From Rhizoclosmatium globosum (Eukaryota; Chytridiomycota; Chytridiomycetes; Chytridiales; Chytriomycetaceae): a stretch of 64,000 bases of DNA. Below the pieces are notes generated by a model. It searched no databases, had not been told where the DNA came from, and saw nothing but the letters and a program-made list of their open reading frames with translations. Both the position numbers and the translations under genes were made by a program. Positions 44,665-56,269 of the stretch are shown here, piece after piece. The stretch covers positions 310,001 to 374,000 of the forward strand of contig MCGO01000041.1 of NCBI GenBank assembly GCA_002104985.1, given 5' to 3'. Position 1 is the first letter of the stretch. Each line of letters starts with the position of its first letter.

Positions 44665-45012
44665 TTGTAAGTGATGGTTTTTGGTGCTGGATTTCGAATG
44701 GAGCGAATTGAATGAACGAAGGATGGGAGCATTTTTGTGTCTTTTGTGATTGAGGGTTGAGCGATCGAACGTGACTCACTTCTTTACTGATACTCTACTA
44801 ATGCTCATGTTATCACTTTTGCCGATTGTGATGGTAAAGTATTCAAGAGGAGTTATTTTTTTACACGCGCAGTGAAGGTAAACTATAAAGTGCGAAGAAC
44901 TCAAATCGGACTTGAAGACTGTCAACTGTATGTATTTAGTTCAAGCCGAAACCATACTTCAAGAGTGACGGTAGCTTAACACGAGGTAACTTCAGATGAG
45001 ACAAACTTCAAT

Positions 45013-45369
45013 TTATTTTGGTACCATTTTGGGAACATTCTGAGTAGCCAGTACAAATGCGATGTAGTCCCGACACTCTTGTACATTCAACATCTCTTGT
45101 GAGATTTTCGGTGGTGGTGGAACTGGCGCCATCTGATGTGCCTGTGATTGTGATAACTGGTGAGGTGAACTTGAAGCCCCAGTTTTTGACGTCAACAGCT
45201 CTCGTCGCATTTCTGCCATCATCGTCGCATGCTCGTCTTTTAGCCGTACTTTATCAAGTTTTGATAAGTCTTGTGCTAATTGTTCTAGCATTGCGATTTG
45301 ATTGACGGAGGATGGGGGGGATGGTTGGGAAGTAGCTATTGGAGGAATTGGTGGTGTCGGTGGGTGCAT
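45013..45369 (-). CDS. Small-family protein, type C
   Basis: A protein of 118 residues from ATG 45369. The hairpin reads NQIAMLEQLAQDLSKLDKVR, then EHATMMAEMRRELLTS. A Ser/Gln/Pro linker follows, then LNVQECRDYIAFVLATQN and a short tail. It is closest to the 49.9 kb member. Its first codons lie inside a 46-bp exact tandem duplication, so the genome holds a second, out-of-frame copy of the start region just upstream. Function unknown. Confidence 0.6.
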   Translation of the reverse strand: MHPPTPPIPPIATSQPSPPSSVNQIAMLEQLAQDLSKLDKVRLKDEHATMMAEMRRELLTSKTGASSSPHQLSQSQAHQMAPVPPPPKISQEMLNVQECRDYIAFVLATQNVPKMVPK

Positions 45370-45431
45370 TTCTCATACTTTTTTATGGAGGAATTGGTGG
45401 TGTCGGTGGGTGCATTTCTCATACTTTTTTA
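45340..45431. repeat. 46-bp exact tandem duplication over a start codon
   Basis: Two adjacent identical 46-nt units (45340-45385 and 45386-45431), each containing tggaggaattggtggtgtcg and a cat (ATG on the minus strand). Because 46 is not a multiple of three, the upstream ATG copy is out of frame with the type C gene. Confidence 0.9.
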
Positions 45432-45740
45432 GATGAGTAAGGCGAAATTCTGGTATCAGTGAGAAATCACAAAAAAGAATGGAGCAAAAAAGTAGGGTTT
45501 GGATGACACACTTTAACTAACGCTTGACTCCAACAAAAAGTTGAACTCTTCAGTAACTTCTCATCAAACAAATATTTTAGTCTTTTTTTTTATTTTGATC
45601 CATCCTTTTCTCTTCCTCTCCTTTTTCCTAGCTTTTTAATCAAAACGCGTCGAAACTAAATTCTAAAAATAGATGCACCCTCTTAAGGCCAATTTAACCC
45701 AAAAACCCACTCTATCAACCTTTCGCAAAAAAGAAAAAGG

Positions 45741-46753
45741 ATGGCATCAACACAATCTGGTGTACCTGCGAATCTGACTTCCGTGTCCAAGACCACGACC
45801 ACAAGTTACTTTAATGCTGGTTCGTGTTAGTCCCCTTTTTTGAGTGCCCTTCTTGATCGCCAAACACTCAAGAAGGACCAAAACGGATCCACTGGTCCCG
45901 TGAAGGTGATCTTACTACCACGCATGTTCTTGAGGTCTATCCTGGCATGACCACGGAAGACCTTCACAGTGCGATTTGTTCAGTGTTGCTCGTTCATCCG
46001 GGTGACGCCACTCGAGTTGTTGTTGTTAAGAAAGATTGTGTTATTGTTCCGTTGAGTGTTGCCATGCCGGCGAATTCCGGGTTGGATGGGGATCGCTATG
46101 TTGTTAGTGTTTTGGGGGTTGCAAGTGGGTTTGTGGCGGACCAGAGTCGTAGTGTGATCAAGGATGTAGTGGAGGTTGTTGATGAAATTGAGGCATTGAA
46201 GTGGTAAGAAAAGTTCTTATTATTGATTTCAATACTTAAGTAAGGGTATAGGCAAGTTCGGTTGTTGAAGAAACAGATGAGGGTATCTGTCATGATCGTT
46301 GTTATCATGGTTATTGATTCATTTTGCAGGCTCGACCAGGCTCTTTCGATGCTTCACCTGCCTCGGCGATGGTTTCGAAGGGCAAGAACGTTATTCTTAG
46401 CGATGAAGAAGCTTCGGACATGATTCACGACATGTACGACCCTGCAATCGGATATGATAATATTAACTTGTTTTGGAATCGTACCATACAGTGAAATGCT
46501 CGTTGCCGAACTCGGAATTCTCAGGGACTTAAAACTCGACATTCAAGTCTTCCGTCGCTTCATGTTTGGAGTCAAGGATGCTTTTGATAAGTCGCCAGGA
46601 TCTGTCGACTTTTCGCAATCATGTTTGACAACTCGTGCTGTGTTTCATGCCTTTTCGGCGAATACATTTATGTCACTAATGATGAAGTGGCGTTCAGTTG
46701 ATCAATTGGTTTATTTGGTTAGTTTTTGTATTATTTCTCTTGCTTGCGTCTAA
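45741..46753 (+). pseudogene. PDE9-like cyclic nucleotide phosphodiesterase, truncated before the catalytic core
   Basis: Pieces in order resemble the N-terminal half of PDE9-type phosphodiesterases. A small N-terminal domain ends VIVPLSVAMPANSG. A linker reads LSDEEASDMIHDMYDP. Then comes SEMLVAELGILRDLKLDIQV with FRRFMFGVKDAF, the start of the catalytic domain. The expected HNxxH and HD metal-binding motifs are missing; sequence stops at about WRSVDQLVYL. A one-base break is needed near 46455 to stay in frame, and introns near 45830 and 46204-46330 are inferred. With no metal site it cannot be an active phosphodiesterase. It ends about 150 bp before katanin in the same direction, and a splice there could join the frames. 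Confidence 0.45.
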
Positions 46754-46903
46754 TATGATATATATAGCTCTGTGTTTTGACAAGTGGTGTGAGAAAGCCA
46801 GTCGAAGAGGGAAAGAAAGCCGAGTCTTCAAAGTCTCAGGACCAATTTGGTAACTATTCATTATTTCATGTATTTTTCTCATTTCGTTTCATCAGGAATC
46901 ATC

Positions 46904-48357
<1,454 letters not shown>

Positions 48358-48607
48358 AAGTCGTGTGTACTGTTGCTGGATGGGCAGGTTAAGAGTTGAA
48401 GTTAACTTGTCTTTATTGAGAATAAATCGTTATCAGAACATCACCATCCATACACACAAACATTCTATCCAAAAGCGTCGAATTTGTTAACTTGCATTAG
48501 TCAATAAAATGGATTCAGGCCTATGGATCCAAAGGATTTGACTTCCTTGGAACTTTTTACTCAACACCACTCATGCATCACTAAACCTACCACACCTATC
48601 AAAACGC

Positions 48608-48680
48608 GCTCGATACTGGGATCGAACCAGTGACCTTGAGGTTAACAGCCCCACGCTACTGCCAGCTGAGCCAACCGAGC
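48608..48680 (-). tRNA. tRNA-Asn (GTT)
   Basis: The minus strand folds as a tRNA of 73 nt. The acceptor stem GCTCGGT pairs with ATCGAGC, the anticodon loop is CTGTTAA (anticodon GTT), and the T arm is ACTGG-TTCGATC-CCAGT. There is no intron. The D arm is somewhat irregular, but overall pairing is good. Confidence 0.9.
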
Positions 48681-48987
48681 ACGTCGTAGAACGTAAACTA
48701 CGAATACAGACCACGAACACACACATAACAAAACATAAAAATCATGATATTCGTACTTAGATACTGAACTTCAGGCAGGTGTAAAGAAGTTGATACAGGT
48801 TAAGAAAACTTTTGTTACAGTTTTCTAATTGCCAGCAACATGCCGCCACTCAATCAACTGCAAGTTTGATTCAATCCTGCAGTATTTTAAACCTAGAAAG
48901 GGTGTGCCCTCGCAAGACGCGTTCCCTCTCCTTTTTGCCACAAAAGTCCTTCCAGTCCTTGACAACAGTCGCTTTCTGAAAAGGTAA

Positions 48988-49058
48988 GGACCGAGCGGGG
49001 GTTGATCCCGCGACCTCGGGATTTGCAGTCCTACGCTCTACCACTGAGCTATCAGTCC
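48988..49058 (-). tRNA. tRNA-Cys (GCA)
   Basis: The minus strand folds as a tRNA of 71 nt. The acceptor GGACTGA pairs with TCGGTCC, the D arm is GCTC..GAGC, the anticodon loop is CTGCAAA (anticodon GCA), and the T arm is GCGGG-ATCAACC-CCCGC. No intron. Confidence 0.92.
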
Positions 49059-49888
49059 CTGCGTCTTCGCAGGGTATATTGCTCCTTGTTGTGCAAAAAA
49101 TTGTAAGAATTGCGAAATGTAAGCACTGTATGAAAGAATGTCTAAGTTACTGTTTTATGAAGATTCACACATGTGGAATTTTGAGCGTTCGGTGCCGAAG
49201 GGGATATTCGTAGGAAAACGCGCCGTTTGAGTTTGTATTGTTATGTATATTATATAATGAGGTGCAAAAAGAGTTTGTTTCCGCCAAATTGTGCAAGTGA
49301 CGTTGTGGAGAGGAGTCATAGTCTGAAGTGGTTAACCACGTGAGGACCGAGTGTGTGACTGTTACCCTCGATTCAGTTGCTCTGCTCGATTCGAGTATGG
49401 TAGGGCCTCTCTTGTATCCGCGTGAAGGACTGCGTGTGCGCTGCAAGAGAGCCATTTCTGCCGTTCCGCATTGGTGTTCTATGAAATCACCTTACGAAAT
49501 AGCTCTTTATTGATGCAAGTATTTATGCAAGGATAAATAAAACCATTTAGGCGGCGCCATAAATAGACTTCTCTTCGATTTTTCAATTTATAAAGTGCGT
49601 AAAAGAACGAATGGAGTCTGAAAATTGTGTTCTGAGTATTCCAATCTCAGCCAAACGTTTGTCTAATTATCTATCAATAACCTCTACATTGATGCGAGTC
49701 GTATAGCATGGACTGTTTGATGGGATGACGACAGGGACTTACGTAAGGAGATCAAACTTGATGGGACTTACGTAACCTTGACGAATTTTGTCTGCTCCAG
49801 TTAGTAATGCTGACCTGCTTGCTTATGCCCACCCAGTTTCATTCTTTACGGAACAGTGGATTATCCAGATGTTTAATACGCAGCTTTA
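49059..49888. other. Intergenic stretch with a repeated ttacgtaa element
   Basis: No gene seen. The element gggacttacgtaa occurs twice, near 49734 and 49764, about 30 bp apart; its core TTACGTAA is a palindrome of the bZIP-site type. An open frame on the minus strand at 49165-49455 has no family features. Confidence 0.4.
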
Positions 49889-50230
49889 TTAGATAGTTTG
49901 TGTTGCGAGTACACGAGCAATATAATCTCTACATTCTTGAACATTTAAAGACTCTCTCGAGACTGAAGGTGGTGGTGGAAGATTCGACGTTCGTTGTGGT
50001 TGTGCCTGAGGCGGTGGTGGTGCCTGTACCTGTCGACGTTGTACCTTTACCGCCAAAAGCTCGTTCCGCATCTCAGCCATCAGTTGGGTGTGTGTTTCTT
50101 TCAGGCGTACTTTATCAAGTTCTGCTTGTACTTTTGCCAACTGTTCTAGCATGATGAGTTCTTCAATCGACGTTGGGAGGAGGGTCGGATGGGTGGTGGC
50201 GAGTTCAGGAAGTGGTCTTATTGGCGGCAT
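49889..50230 (-). CDS. Small-family protein, type C
   Basis: A protein of 113 residues from ATG 50230 (MPPIRPLPELATTHPTLLPT). The hairpin reads IEELIMLEQLAKVQAELDKV, then THTQLMAEMRNELLAV. A Gln/Pro linker (QVQAPPPPQAQPQ) leads to LNVQECRDYIARVLATQTI at the stop. It is a clean, full-length type C example and the best reference for the family. Function unknown. Confidence 0.65.
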   Translation of the reverse strand: MPPIRPLPELATTHPTLLPTSIEELIMLEQLAKVQAELDKVRLKETHTQLMAEMRNELLAVKVQRRQVQAPPPPQAQPQRTSNLPPPPSVSRESLNVQECRDYIARVLATQTI

Positions 50231-50570
50231 TACTTTCGTCGGTGCTTTTAAATTCTGCGGAAAGGTAAATGGAAATCCGGACTGACGCTGAATGACTCAC
50301 TGTTTTAACAGACGTTAAAGAAGAGAAAGTGATTAATTGTCCTGAAAAAGGCGATCCACTCAAAAGTATGGCTGCCAAATGTTACTCCTTGAAAGAGTAT
50401 GGGCGAGAAAGAACTCAATTTTTAATAATTATCTCTTGTTCAGTAACAAAAGTAGTTTTTCTGTCTTACTTTTTCTCATAACCAACAGGTTGAATGAAAT
50501 CACGTCCGAATCCTTCAAGAATGCCGTTGATATACGAAAAAATCCATCATTGTCATTAAAAAGGAAAGGT

Positions 50571-51848
50571 TTATTCTTTCTGCTCGGTAGCATGAACGAG
50601 CTTTTGTTGTAAAACATCCAATTCCTGGCGTTTACGATCTTTTGCGAGCATCTTGGCAGCTTTCCTAGCAGCTCGTTTCACTGCATCCGTGTATTTTCTG
50701 TTGATCCATTCTTGGTAAATGACGTTTGATGTGTAGTACCTGTAAATTTCGGGCTGTAGAGTTTGTTAGCGCAAGTGGAAAGCATGGAATGGGAATTATA
50801 CCAGAATAGTCACAGACGTGTACACCAAGAGTGTACTGAAAGCCCAATTGAGAGAATCCTTGTGGTGGAACCATAGAAAGACGGTATACTCTTGAAGTGT
50901 TGTCGGAATCGTGTTGACTGGCGTTGTTTTCAAGAGGGTATCGAGAAACAGAGAAAGGAAAGGAATTGGCACGAATGCATAGAGAAAAATGGATGAGATG
51001 GATTGGATTCGAGAGAAAAGGTGGTAGTATTCGAGAAAATGTGTGAATGGAAGGAGAGAAAGAAAAAGAGATTCGATGAGGGATAGGATTGAAAAGACTA
51101 GAAGGGTTATTGCGGGTATTGTTGCCATTGATGCGGTTGTTGATGCGAGTGTGTTGTATGCCATCATAGCTTGAACAGGCTGTTCGAAAGTTCAATTAGT
51201 TGGAATGAGGGGTACAATTGAAAATATTACAAGAATGCAGAGAGTAATGAGGCGGACCGCAGTAAAGGAGAGTATCGGCTTTTGAGTGTTGACAGGCTGA
51301 ACAACCACTTCCTTAACCTCCAATTCATCATCATCGTCATCGTCTTCGCAATAGAACAACGCAACCGCTCTTGCCAGAATATGAATCACACATAATGCAA
51401 TCGCGTACACAGATTCAACTTGTTCGTAAATTGGATGGATGGACCGAGTCAGTTCCTTCACCACCTTTTCTGCCCTCAAATCCAAGTCTCCAACTAGACC
51501 ACATTTCACCACTTTCACCACGTCTTTACTCAAATCATTTAGGTCAACGTGCAAACAGTCTCGACCAATCAAAATGCGGCGCCACTTTTGCTGCACACAC
51601 GAATCAAAGGCGTCATTTAACGAGTGGTGGCTGTCTGGCCCATGTGCGCTTTTGAGAGAGTTGAGGGACGCGCGGAAGGACGAGAGCGGCGATGTTTCGG
51701 AGAGTTGGAGGAGGGTCAGGCACGACTGCGATGCGTCAATGGCAGATACTTTGAGGCTTGTTGCGGTGATGCGAAGTTCGGCGTTGGATTCGGTGGTGGT
51801 GGTGGCGAGGAGAAGGAGTATCGTTTGGAGGATGTGTGTTGGGTGCAT
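50571..51848 (-). CDS. Secretory-pathway multi-TM protein, unknown
   Basis: The start at ATG 51848 gives a signal peptide, MHPTHILQTILLLLATTTTE. A soluble, probably lumenal region of about 140 residues with five cysteines follows, then a TM helix (VESVYAIALCVIHILARAVA), an acidic run CEDDDDDDE, and another helix at the end of exon 1 (FTAVRLITLCILVIFSI). Exon 2 (about 51180-50810) adds hydrophobic segments (TLLVFSILSLIESLFLSLLP, SIFLYAFVPIPFLSLFLDTL, AFSTLLVYTSVTIL). Exon 3 is a basic, coiled cytosolic tail (WINRKYTDAVKRAARKAAKM) ending at 50571. Introns start GTAATA and GTATAA and end CAG; both donors are inferred from the frame. I do not recognise a family. Confidence 0.6.
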
Positions 51849-51917
51849 CCTTTTGGTGTTTCTTTCTGGAAGATTGAAATGCAGATTGAAATGCAAATGG
51901 ATTTATTCACGGATGAA

Positions 51918-52504
51918 TTAGAGAAGGAAATAAGAGAGAATGAGAAGTAATCCCACGGTGCCTTGTAATTGTATGCCATCATTCACAAGGACGCTTGGAA
52001 GAGTGGCTGTTGTGTTGGGGAACGATGCTGCTGCTGTTGTTTTCACTGAACCTGTAGTCTTAATGCTCGTGAGTGGGTTCGGGATATCAGCTGGAAGGTT
52101 TAACAACGTCTTGTTTGTTGGGACTGTCAAGTTTGCTTGTCTATTGATGAAATTAGTGTGAGCTTAGAGAATAAGGAATACACTCACAGACAGAATCCAG
52201 AACGCGTTGTAACTGTCTGGCTCCACGTCTCGTACCAAATGCTCTTGTCGTCATTTGGAGAGCAATATGCAAACACGGACTCCGGGTCAAGAGAAGTGCA
52301 GTAGCAACTGTTGGCAAGGATTTGAGTTGGTGCCTGAAAACATGCGTGCCCTTCTTGAGATAAAGCGATAAGCGCATATCCACACGCAGGAGAGGCTGTT
52401 GCGTTCATATTTGGTATCAAGTTTTTCTGTTTTCAAGAGAGAGGGATGATTGGTGTACAAATACTCACCCCTTGATGTGACCCCTTGTCCATATTGATAA
52501 GCAT
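51918..52504 (-). CDS. Secreted six-cysteine-domain protein, GPI-type C-terminus
   Basis: A small cell-surface protein. The six-cysteine domain reads ACGYALIALSQEGHACFQ ... SCYCTSLDPESVFAYCS ... SIWYETWSQ ... GFC, spread over 52400-52190. After an intron (GTGAGTG donor near 52183, acceptor AATAG near 52142) come a Thr/Ser/Asn-rich stalk and a hydrophobic end (QGTVGLLLILSYFLL), as in GPI-anchored proteins. An upstream mini-exon at about 52504-52470 (in phase with a GTGAGT donor) adds a short hydrophobic start, MLINMDKG, but the true start is uncertain. The domain is shared with the genes at 54.1-55.3 and 55.5-56.1 kb. Role unknown; wall or adhesion functions are plausible. Confidence 0.55.
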
Positions 52505-52567
52505 CAAAAATGCAACAAGGTTTATTTTAAGACTATTGCAATGAATCTAATTTCTTCAACAATATCG

Positions 52568-53941
52568 CTACACAATCCGATCAGGCTTTACCAATCCTTC
52601 CTCGGCAGCTTCTTCAAACAGTCGATTGGCAACAACAATGTCTCTACTTCCCACTATCCCAAGATCATACATCAACGCAAGATTAAACTTTGCATCACTC
52701 AAGTCTTGATCAGCCGCTTCCGTGAATTCTTGACGTGCTCTCCCAAAATCCTTCTCAACACCCCATCCTTTCAAATACATTACGCCCAAGTTGTAGTGAG
52801 CCAAAGGATCGTTGGAGATGGACGCTATCTTTGAAAACATTGTAAACGCTTTCGATAAATCGGCAGGGACGTCCAATCGTCCTTTCGCAGTTACACAGGA
52901 CAATTTCAGTTGAGCTGGAACGAATCCTTTGTTGGCCGCGCGGTTGTACATGTCGAGTGCGATTTTTGCGGCGGTTGGAGTTTCGTTTTTTGCTAGTTGG
53001 TCTGGTGTACAATATATTTGCATGAACGCTGTGTGGTTTGCAGGTGGGACGAGGTTCAGTTCGTACCAGAGGCCCATAGAGAATAGGGCCATTGGGTTTC
53101 CTTCGCCTGCGCTTTTCACCATGTTTGAGAAGTGGAAGGAGTGTTTGTTTGGGATGGGGAGGCCGATAGTTGATTCTCCCGGGGGTTCAGTAGTGGATGA
53201 GAAGTCGAGGACAGTGTCTGTGCCGAATTCAATTTGTGTTGATTCGTCGATTGAAATTGACTGGTCGAGACATTTTGAGGGGTTCACACCAGTTCCGAGC
53301 CAGGTCAAGTCCAGGAATGGGGGTGATTGAAAACGAGGTTGGGAATCAGATGCTTCTTGTATTGAAGACAGTGTTACGAGTGCAAGCAAGTTTTCACGGG
53401 CGGCGCGTGTATAGTATTTTGTTGCTTTCGTAGAGTCACCAGAGGTTTGGTGGATTACGGCTAATGCAGTACACGAATCTGCATTATCCAAATCAGCGGA
53501 CTTTTCGAAGAGAGACATAGCCTTTTCATGATCCTTACTGAAGCCAAGGCCCAGTTCGTGCAGCACACCGAGGTAATACATTGCACCAGCATGGTTCTGA
53601 TCCGCAGCCCTTGTAAAATGTGATGCAGCCTGAGAGTAGTCTTTCTCGACACCACGACCAGCAAGATGTAAAAGGCCAAGTGCAAAGTGTGCGAATGCGT
53701 CGTTGTGCGCGGAAGAAAGAGTTGTGAAGAGATCAACTGCTTTTGGAGAATCACGAGCGATAATTGATCCGCCGTTTGCGAACATGACTGCAATTTGACG
53801 CGCAATTTGGAGAGTTGGAGAGGAAGGTGGAGACAGTGTGATCATTTGAGTAAGAAGCGGGACTGCTTTTTCGTAATCCTTTTCAGTATAGAAGGCGTCA
53901 TAAGCCTCGGAGGATATGATTTGGAGTTGAGTTTGTGTCAT
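52568..53941 (-). CDS. SEL1-like repeat (TPR-type) protein
   Basis: A single-exon protein of 457 residues from ATG 53941 (MTQTQLQIISSEAYDAFYTE). It is built of Sel1/TPR helical repeats, for example AHFALGLLHLAGRGVEKDYS, AMYYLGVLHELGLGFSKDHE, AHYNLGVMYLKGWGVEKDFG and AKFNLALMYDLGIVGS. A non-repeat insert at about residues 195-265 is Ser/Asp-rich. There is no signal peptide or TM segment, so it is likely a cytosolic scaffold; Sel1 proteins often act as adaptors (Hrd3, Chs4/Skt5 families), but none is a specific match. It stands between secreted-protein genes of the same strand. Confidence 0.85.
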   Translation of the reverse strand: MTQTQLQIISSEAYDAFYTEKDYEKAVPLLTQMITLSPPSSPTLQIARQIAVMFANGGSIIARDSPKAVDLFTTLSSAHNDAFAHFALGLLHLAGRGVEKDYSQAASHFTRAADQNHAGAMYYLGVLHELGLGFSKDHEKAMSLFEKSADLDNADSCTALAVIHQTSGDSTKATKYYTRAARENLLALVTLSSIQEASDSQPRFQSPPFLDLTWLGTGVNPSKCLDQSISIDESTQIEFGTDTVLDFSSTTEPPGESTIGLPIPNKHSFHFSNMVKSAGEGNPMALFSMGLWYELNLVPPANHTAFMQIYCTPDQLAKNETPTAAKIALDMYNRAANKGFVPAQLKLSCVTAKGRLDVPADLSKAFTMFSKIASISNDPLAHYNLGVMYLKGWGVEKDFGRARQEFTEAADQDLSDAKFNLALMYDLGIVGSRDIVVANRLFEEAAEEGLVKPDRIV

Positions 53942-54125
53942 TGGTGTTTTGAGTTTTGAGTGTTGAGTAGTTGAAGTTGGATGCTTTTTATGGCTTTTGG
54001 GTTGTGGCGAGGTACTCTGTGGCTGGCAACATCCGATCTGTTGAAGTTCGTCCTTTGGAGCAAGTCCGCATCATTGAAACATTGATAATTACCGCCGAAT
54101 GAAATGTTATCACATACCTTTATTT

Positions 54126-55252
54126 CTAGAATGAAAGAAGTACGAGAAGGAAAGCCAGACTCAAAAGTTTGCTTGATCCACCCGCATCACGATTTTCCAC
54201 ATCTCGCTGCACCAAATTATTTTCCACGATTTTATGATGAGCTGTAGCTGTAAGGCTTTGTTTGGATACAGGCACCACAGCGATTCGTCCAATCGCTCCA
54301 TTCATTGGATTCCCATTTCCACACAACGACAACGGCGAAGATCTACACGCGTGACATCCCGTTGTGAGTGTCGCCGTAAAATTTAAGAGACAGTAGCATG
54401 TTACACGGTGGCCTGTCTCAACGAGACCAGAATAATTGATGGATGGGTTTGTAGATGCGCGAGATTCACATTCGTTCGCGCATTCACGCGTTGTTTTGGG
54501 GTTGGGAAGTGGTGTTATGGAATTAGAAGCGGTTGCGTAGCCTGGCCCTTGTACGCAGATGGGAGTTCGAATGGATGGATGGTTGAGGTTTGTGGTTGAT
54601 GGCGACGGTGTGAGATGGTGTTCGCGTTTATTTGTTGACGCGTATGGAGTTGGGGTTGGAATTTGTATATTGGCTGATCTGTGAAGCGGATGCTAAGTAT
54701 GCCACTGTTTCAACCAGGGGTACTCACTTGCAGTATGCATCACGGGCAGAGGCTGTTTGCTTGTAGGTTGGATACCACAAAGATCTGTTATTGTGCAGAC
54801 AGCATGATGTGTAGATTGATTCCGGGTTCAAGGCTGTGCAATAACATTTGCTTGGAGATTCAGAGTCAGGGATTTGAAAGCATTCGCGACTCGCCCGCGA
54901 GACTTCAGTTAGGGCAGTTTGACAGGCTGACGTAAGTGGCTTTGTAGTTTCTGTGGTGGGAATTGTGGAGATTGTAGAAGCAGATCCGATTCGTCTGTTT
55001 ACATCCACTGATTAAGTTATCCTCTCGCGTAATTAAGACCACCAACCTGCATCCATCTTCCTGAATCTTGAGTCCGTTCTCGTACATTGGCCTCCATGTC
55101 TCCTCTGGCACGTCGGTTCCATTGCACATGTCAAACACGAAACTTGGAGAGACGTGGCATGCGCATTTGGCGATTTCGAAACTTGATGGTGCGTGACCAC
55201 AGCTTCGCTCGCTAATGTAAAAGCTGCTCAGTGCGTCCCGGCAGGATGACAT
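54126..55252 (-). CDS. Secreted protein with two six-cysteine domains, a WSC-like domain and a GPI-type end
   Basis: Exon 1 from ATG 55252 carries one six-cysteine domain (MSSCRDALSSFYISERSC ... KCACHVSPSFVFDMC ... ETWRPMYENG ... DGC). After an intron near 55050-54995, a second copy reads SACQTALTEVSRASRECF ... KCYCTALNPESIYTSC ... SLWYPTYKQ ... AYC. The last exon has a WSC-like pattern, CVQGPGY ... KTTRECANECESRA ... YSGLVETGHRVTCYC ... CGNGNPMNGA. WSC domains occur in fungal wall sensors and carbohydrate-binding proteins. A hydrophobic C-terminus (KLLSLAFLLVLLSF) suggests a GPI anchor. No signal peptide follows ATG 55252; hydrophobic codons just upstream (CCVFGFWFILTC) are in frame but lack an ATG, so a 5' exon is probably missed. 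Confidence 0.6.
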
Positions 55253-55492
55253 TCTGATGAAGTTTTGACAGGTTAGAATAAACCAAAAACCAAAAACACA
55301 ACAAATACTTCTAGTTTTTCTATTCCTTCGTGCAGAACATAACAATCACGGTGAAAACAAGAGCAAAGAGGCACATATAAAAAAGAACAAGAGGCACAAA
55401 TAATAAAATCCGACCGTTGAATGAGGATGATTGGAGAGATATATAGAAATAGTATGGCAGGCGTTAAGTTACTATATACGACTTTAGACCCT

Positions 55493-56081
55493 TTAGAACA
55501 AGGCGGCAACAAGGAGACCAGCGAGGAAGGTCAACGCAGATCCCTTTGACGCAGACGAGTACAAGTTGACTGGAGTCTCAGTTGGAGCATAGTAACCGCC
55601 AGTAGCTTGAGGCTGGTAACCTCCAGTCGCCTGACCTTGAGCAGATGCACTAGCAGCTGGAACGTAAGCAGCAGCAGTGGTCGTAGTGGCAGCAACAGCA
55701 GCGACAGTGGTAGCAGCGTACAAAGATCCTGGGACTGGAGGAACTGGGATCTTCAATGACCTGGTTTTTGATCAGAGTACCATTAATAAATAGTGGGGAG
55801 ACATAAAGTAAGGGGGGTCCAACTCACGCGCATGCATCCACCTGGCCCATCGTGTATGTTGAGTACACATCCTTCCACGAGGCAAGTGGGTTCCCGTTAC
55901 AAGAAGTCAAGACTGTGTTGTACACCTCCGATGCCTTCGATGTGCACACGCACTGGGCAACGGGGAGTGGGTTGTACGTCGTTTGGGAGGCTGTGAGGCA
56001 GGCAGAAGCGAATTGCTGGAGCGATGTGATGGAGTCCTGGCAGGCTTGGGTTACTGGTGGGAGTGTGTTGGAGACGGACAT
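55493..56081 (-). CDS. Six-cysteine-domain surface protein with low-complexity stalk
   Basis: Exon 1 from ATG 56081 (MSVSNTLPPVTQACQDSITS) carries the six-cysteine domain: ACQDSITSLQQFASAC ... QCVCTSKASEVYNTVLTSC ... SWKDVYSTY ... DAC. The second exon (from about 55756) is an Ala/Val/Thr-rich stalk with two GQATGGYQPQATGGYY-type repeats and a hydrophobic end, ALTFLAGLLVAALF. No N-terminal signal peptide is visible, so either a 5' exon is missing or the start is elsewhere. Codons are strongly biased, as in the 39-42 kb gene, suggesting high expression. Confidence 0.6.
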
Positions 56082-56227
56082 TTTTAAAGGGACGCGGGGT
56101 TTGAAGAAGAAAAAGTGAAGGGTTGTTGCGAAAGGGGACTGCCGAACTTGTTAATGCCGGTGAAGACCCCGGCTTGTATGTTTGAAAGAACGATAAATAG
56201 CCAATATCAGAAAACACGAGGTTTTAA

Positions 56228-56251
56228 TAGTAGTAGTAGTAGTAGTAGTAG
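56228..56251. repeat. TAG/AGT trinucleotide microsatellite
   Basis: Eight perfect tandem triplets in the intergenic DNA just 3' of the binding-protein-like gene. Confidence 0.9.
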
Positions 56252-56269
56252 GTGTATAGAAAAATCAAT

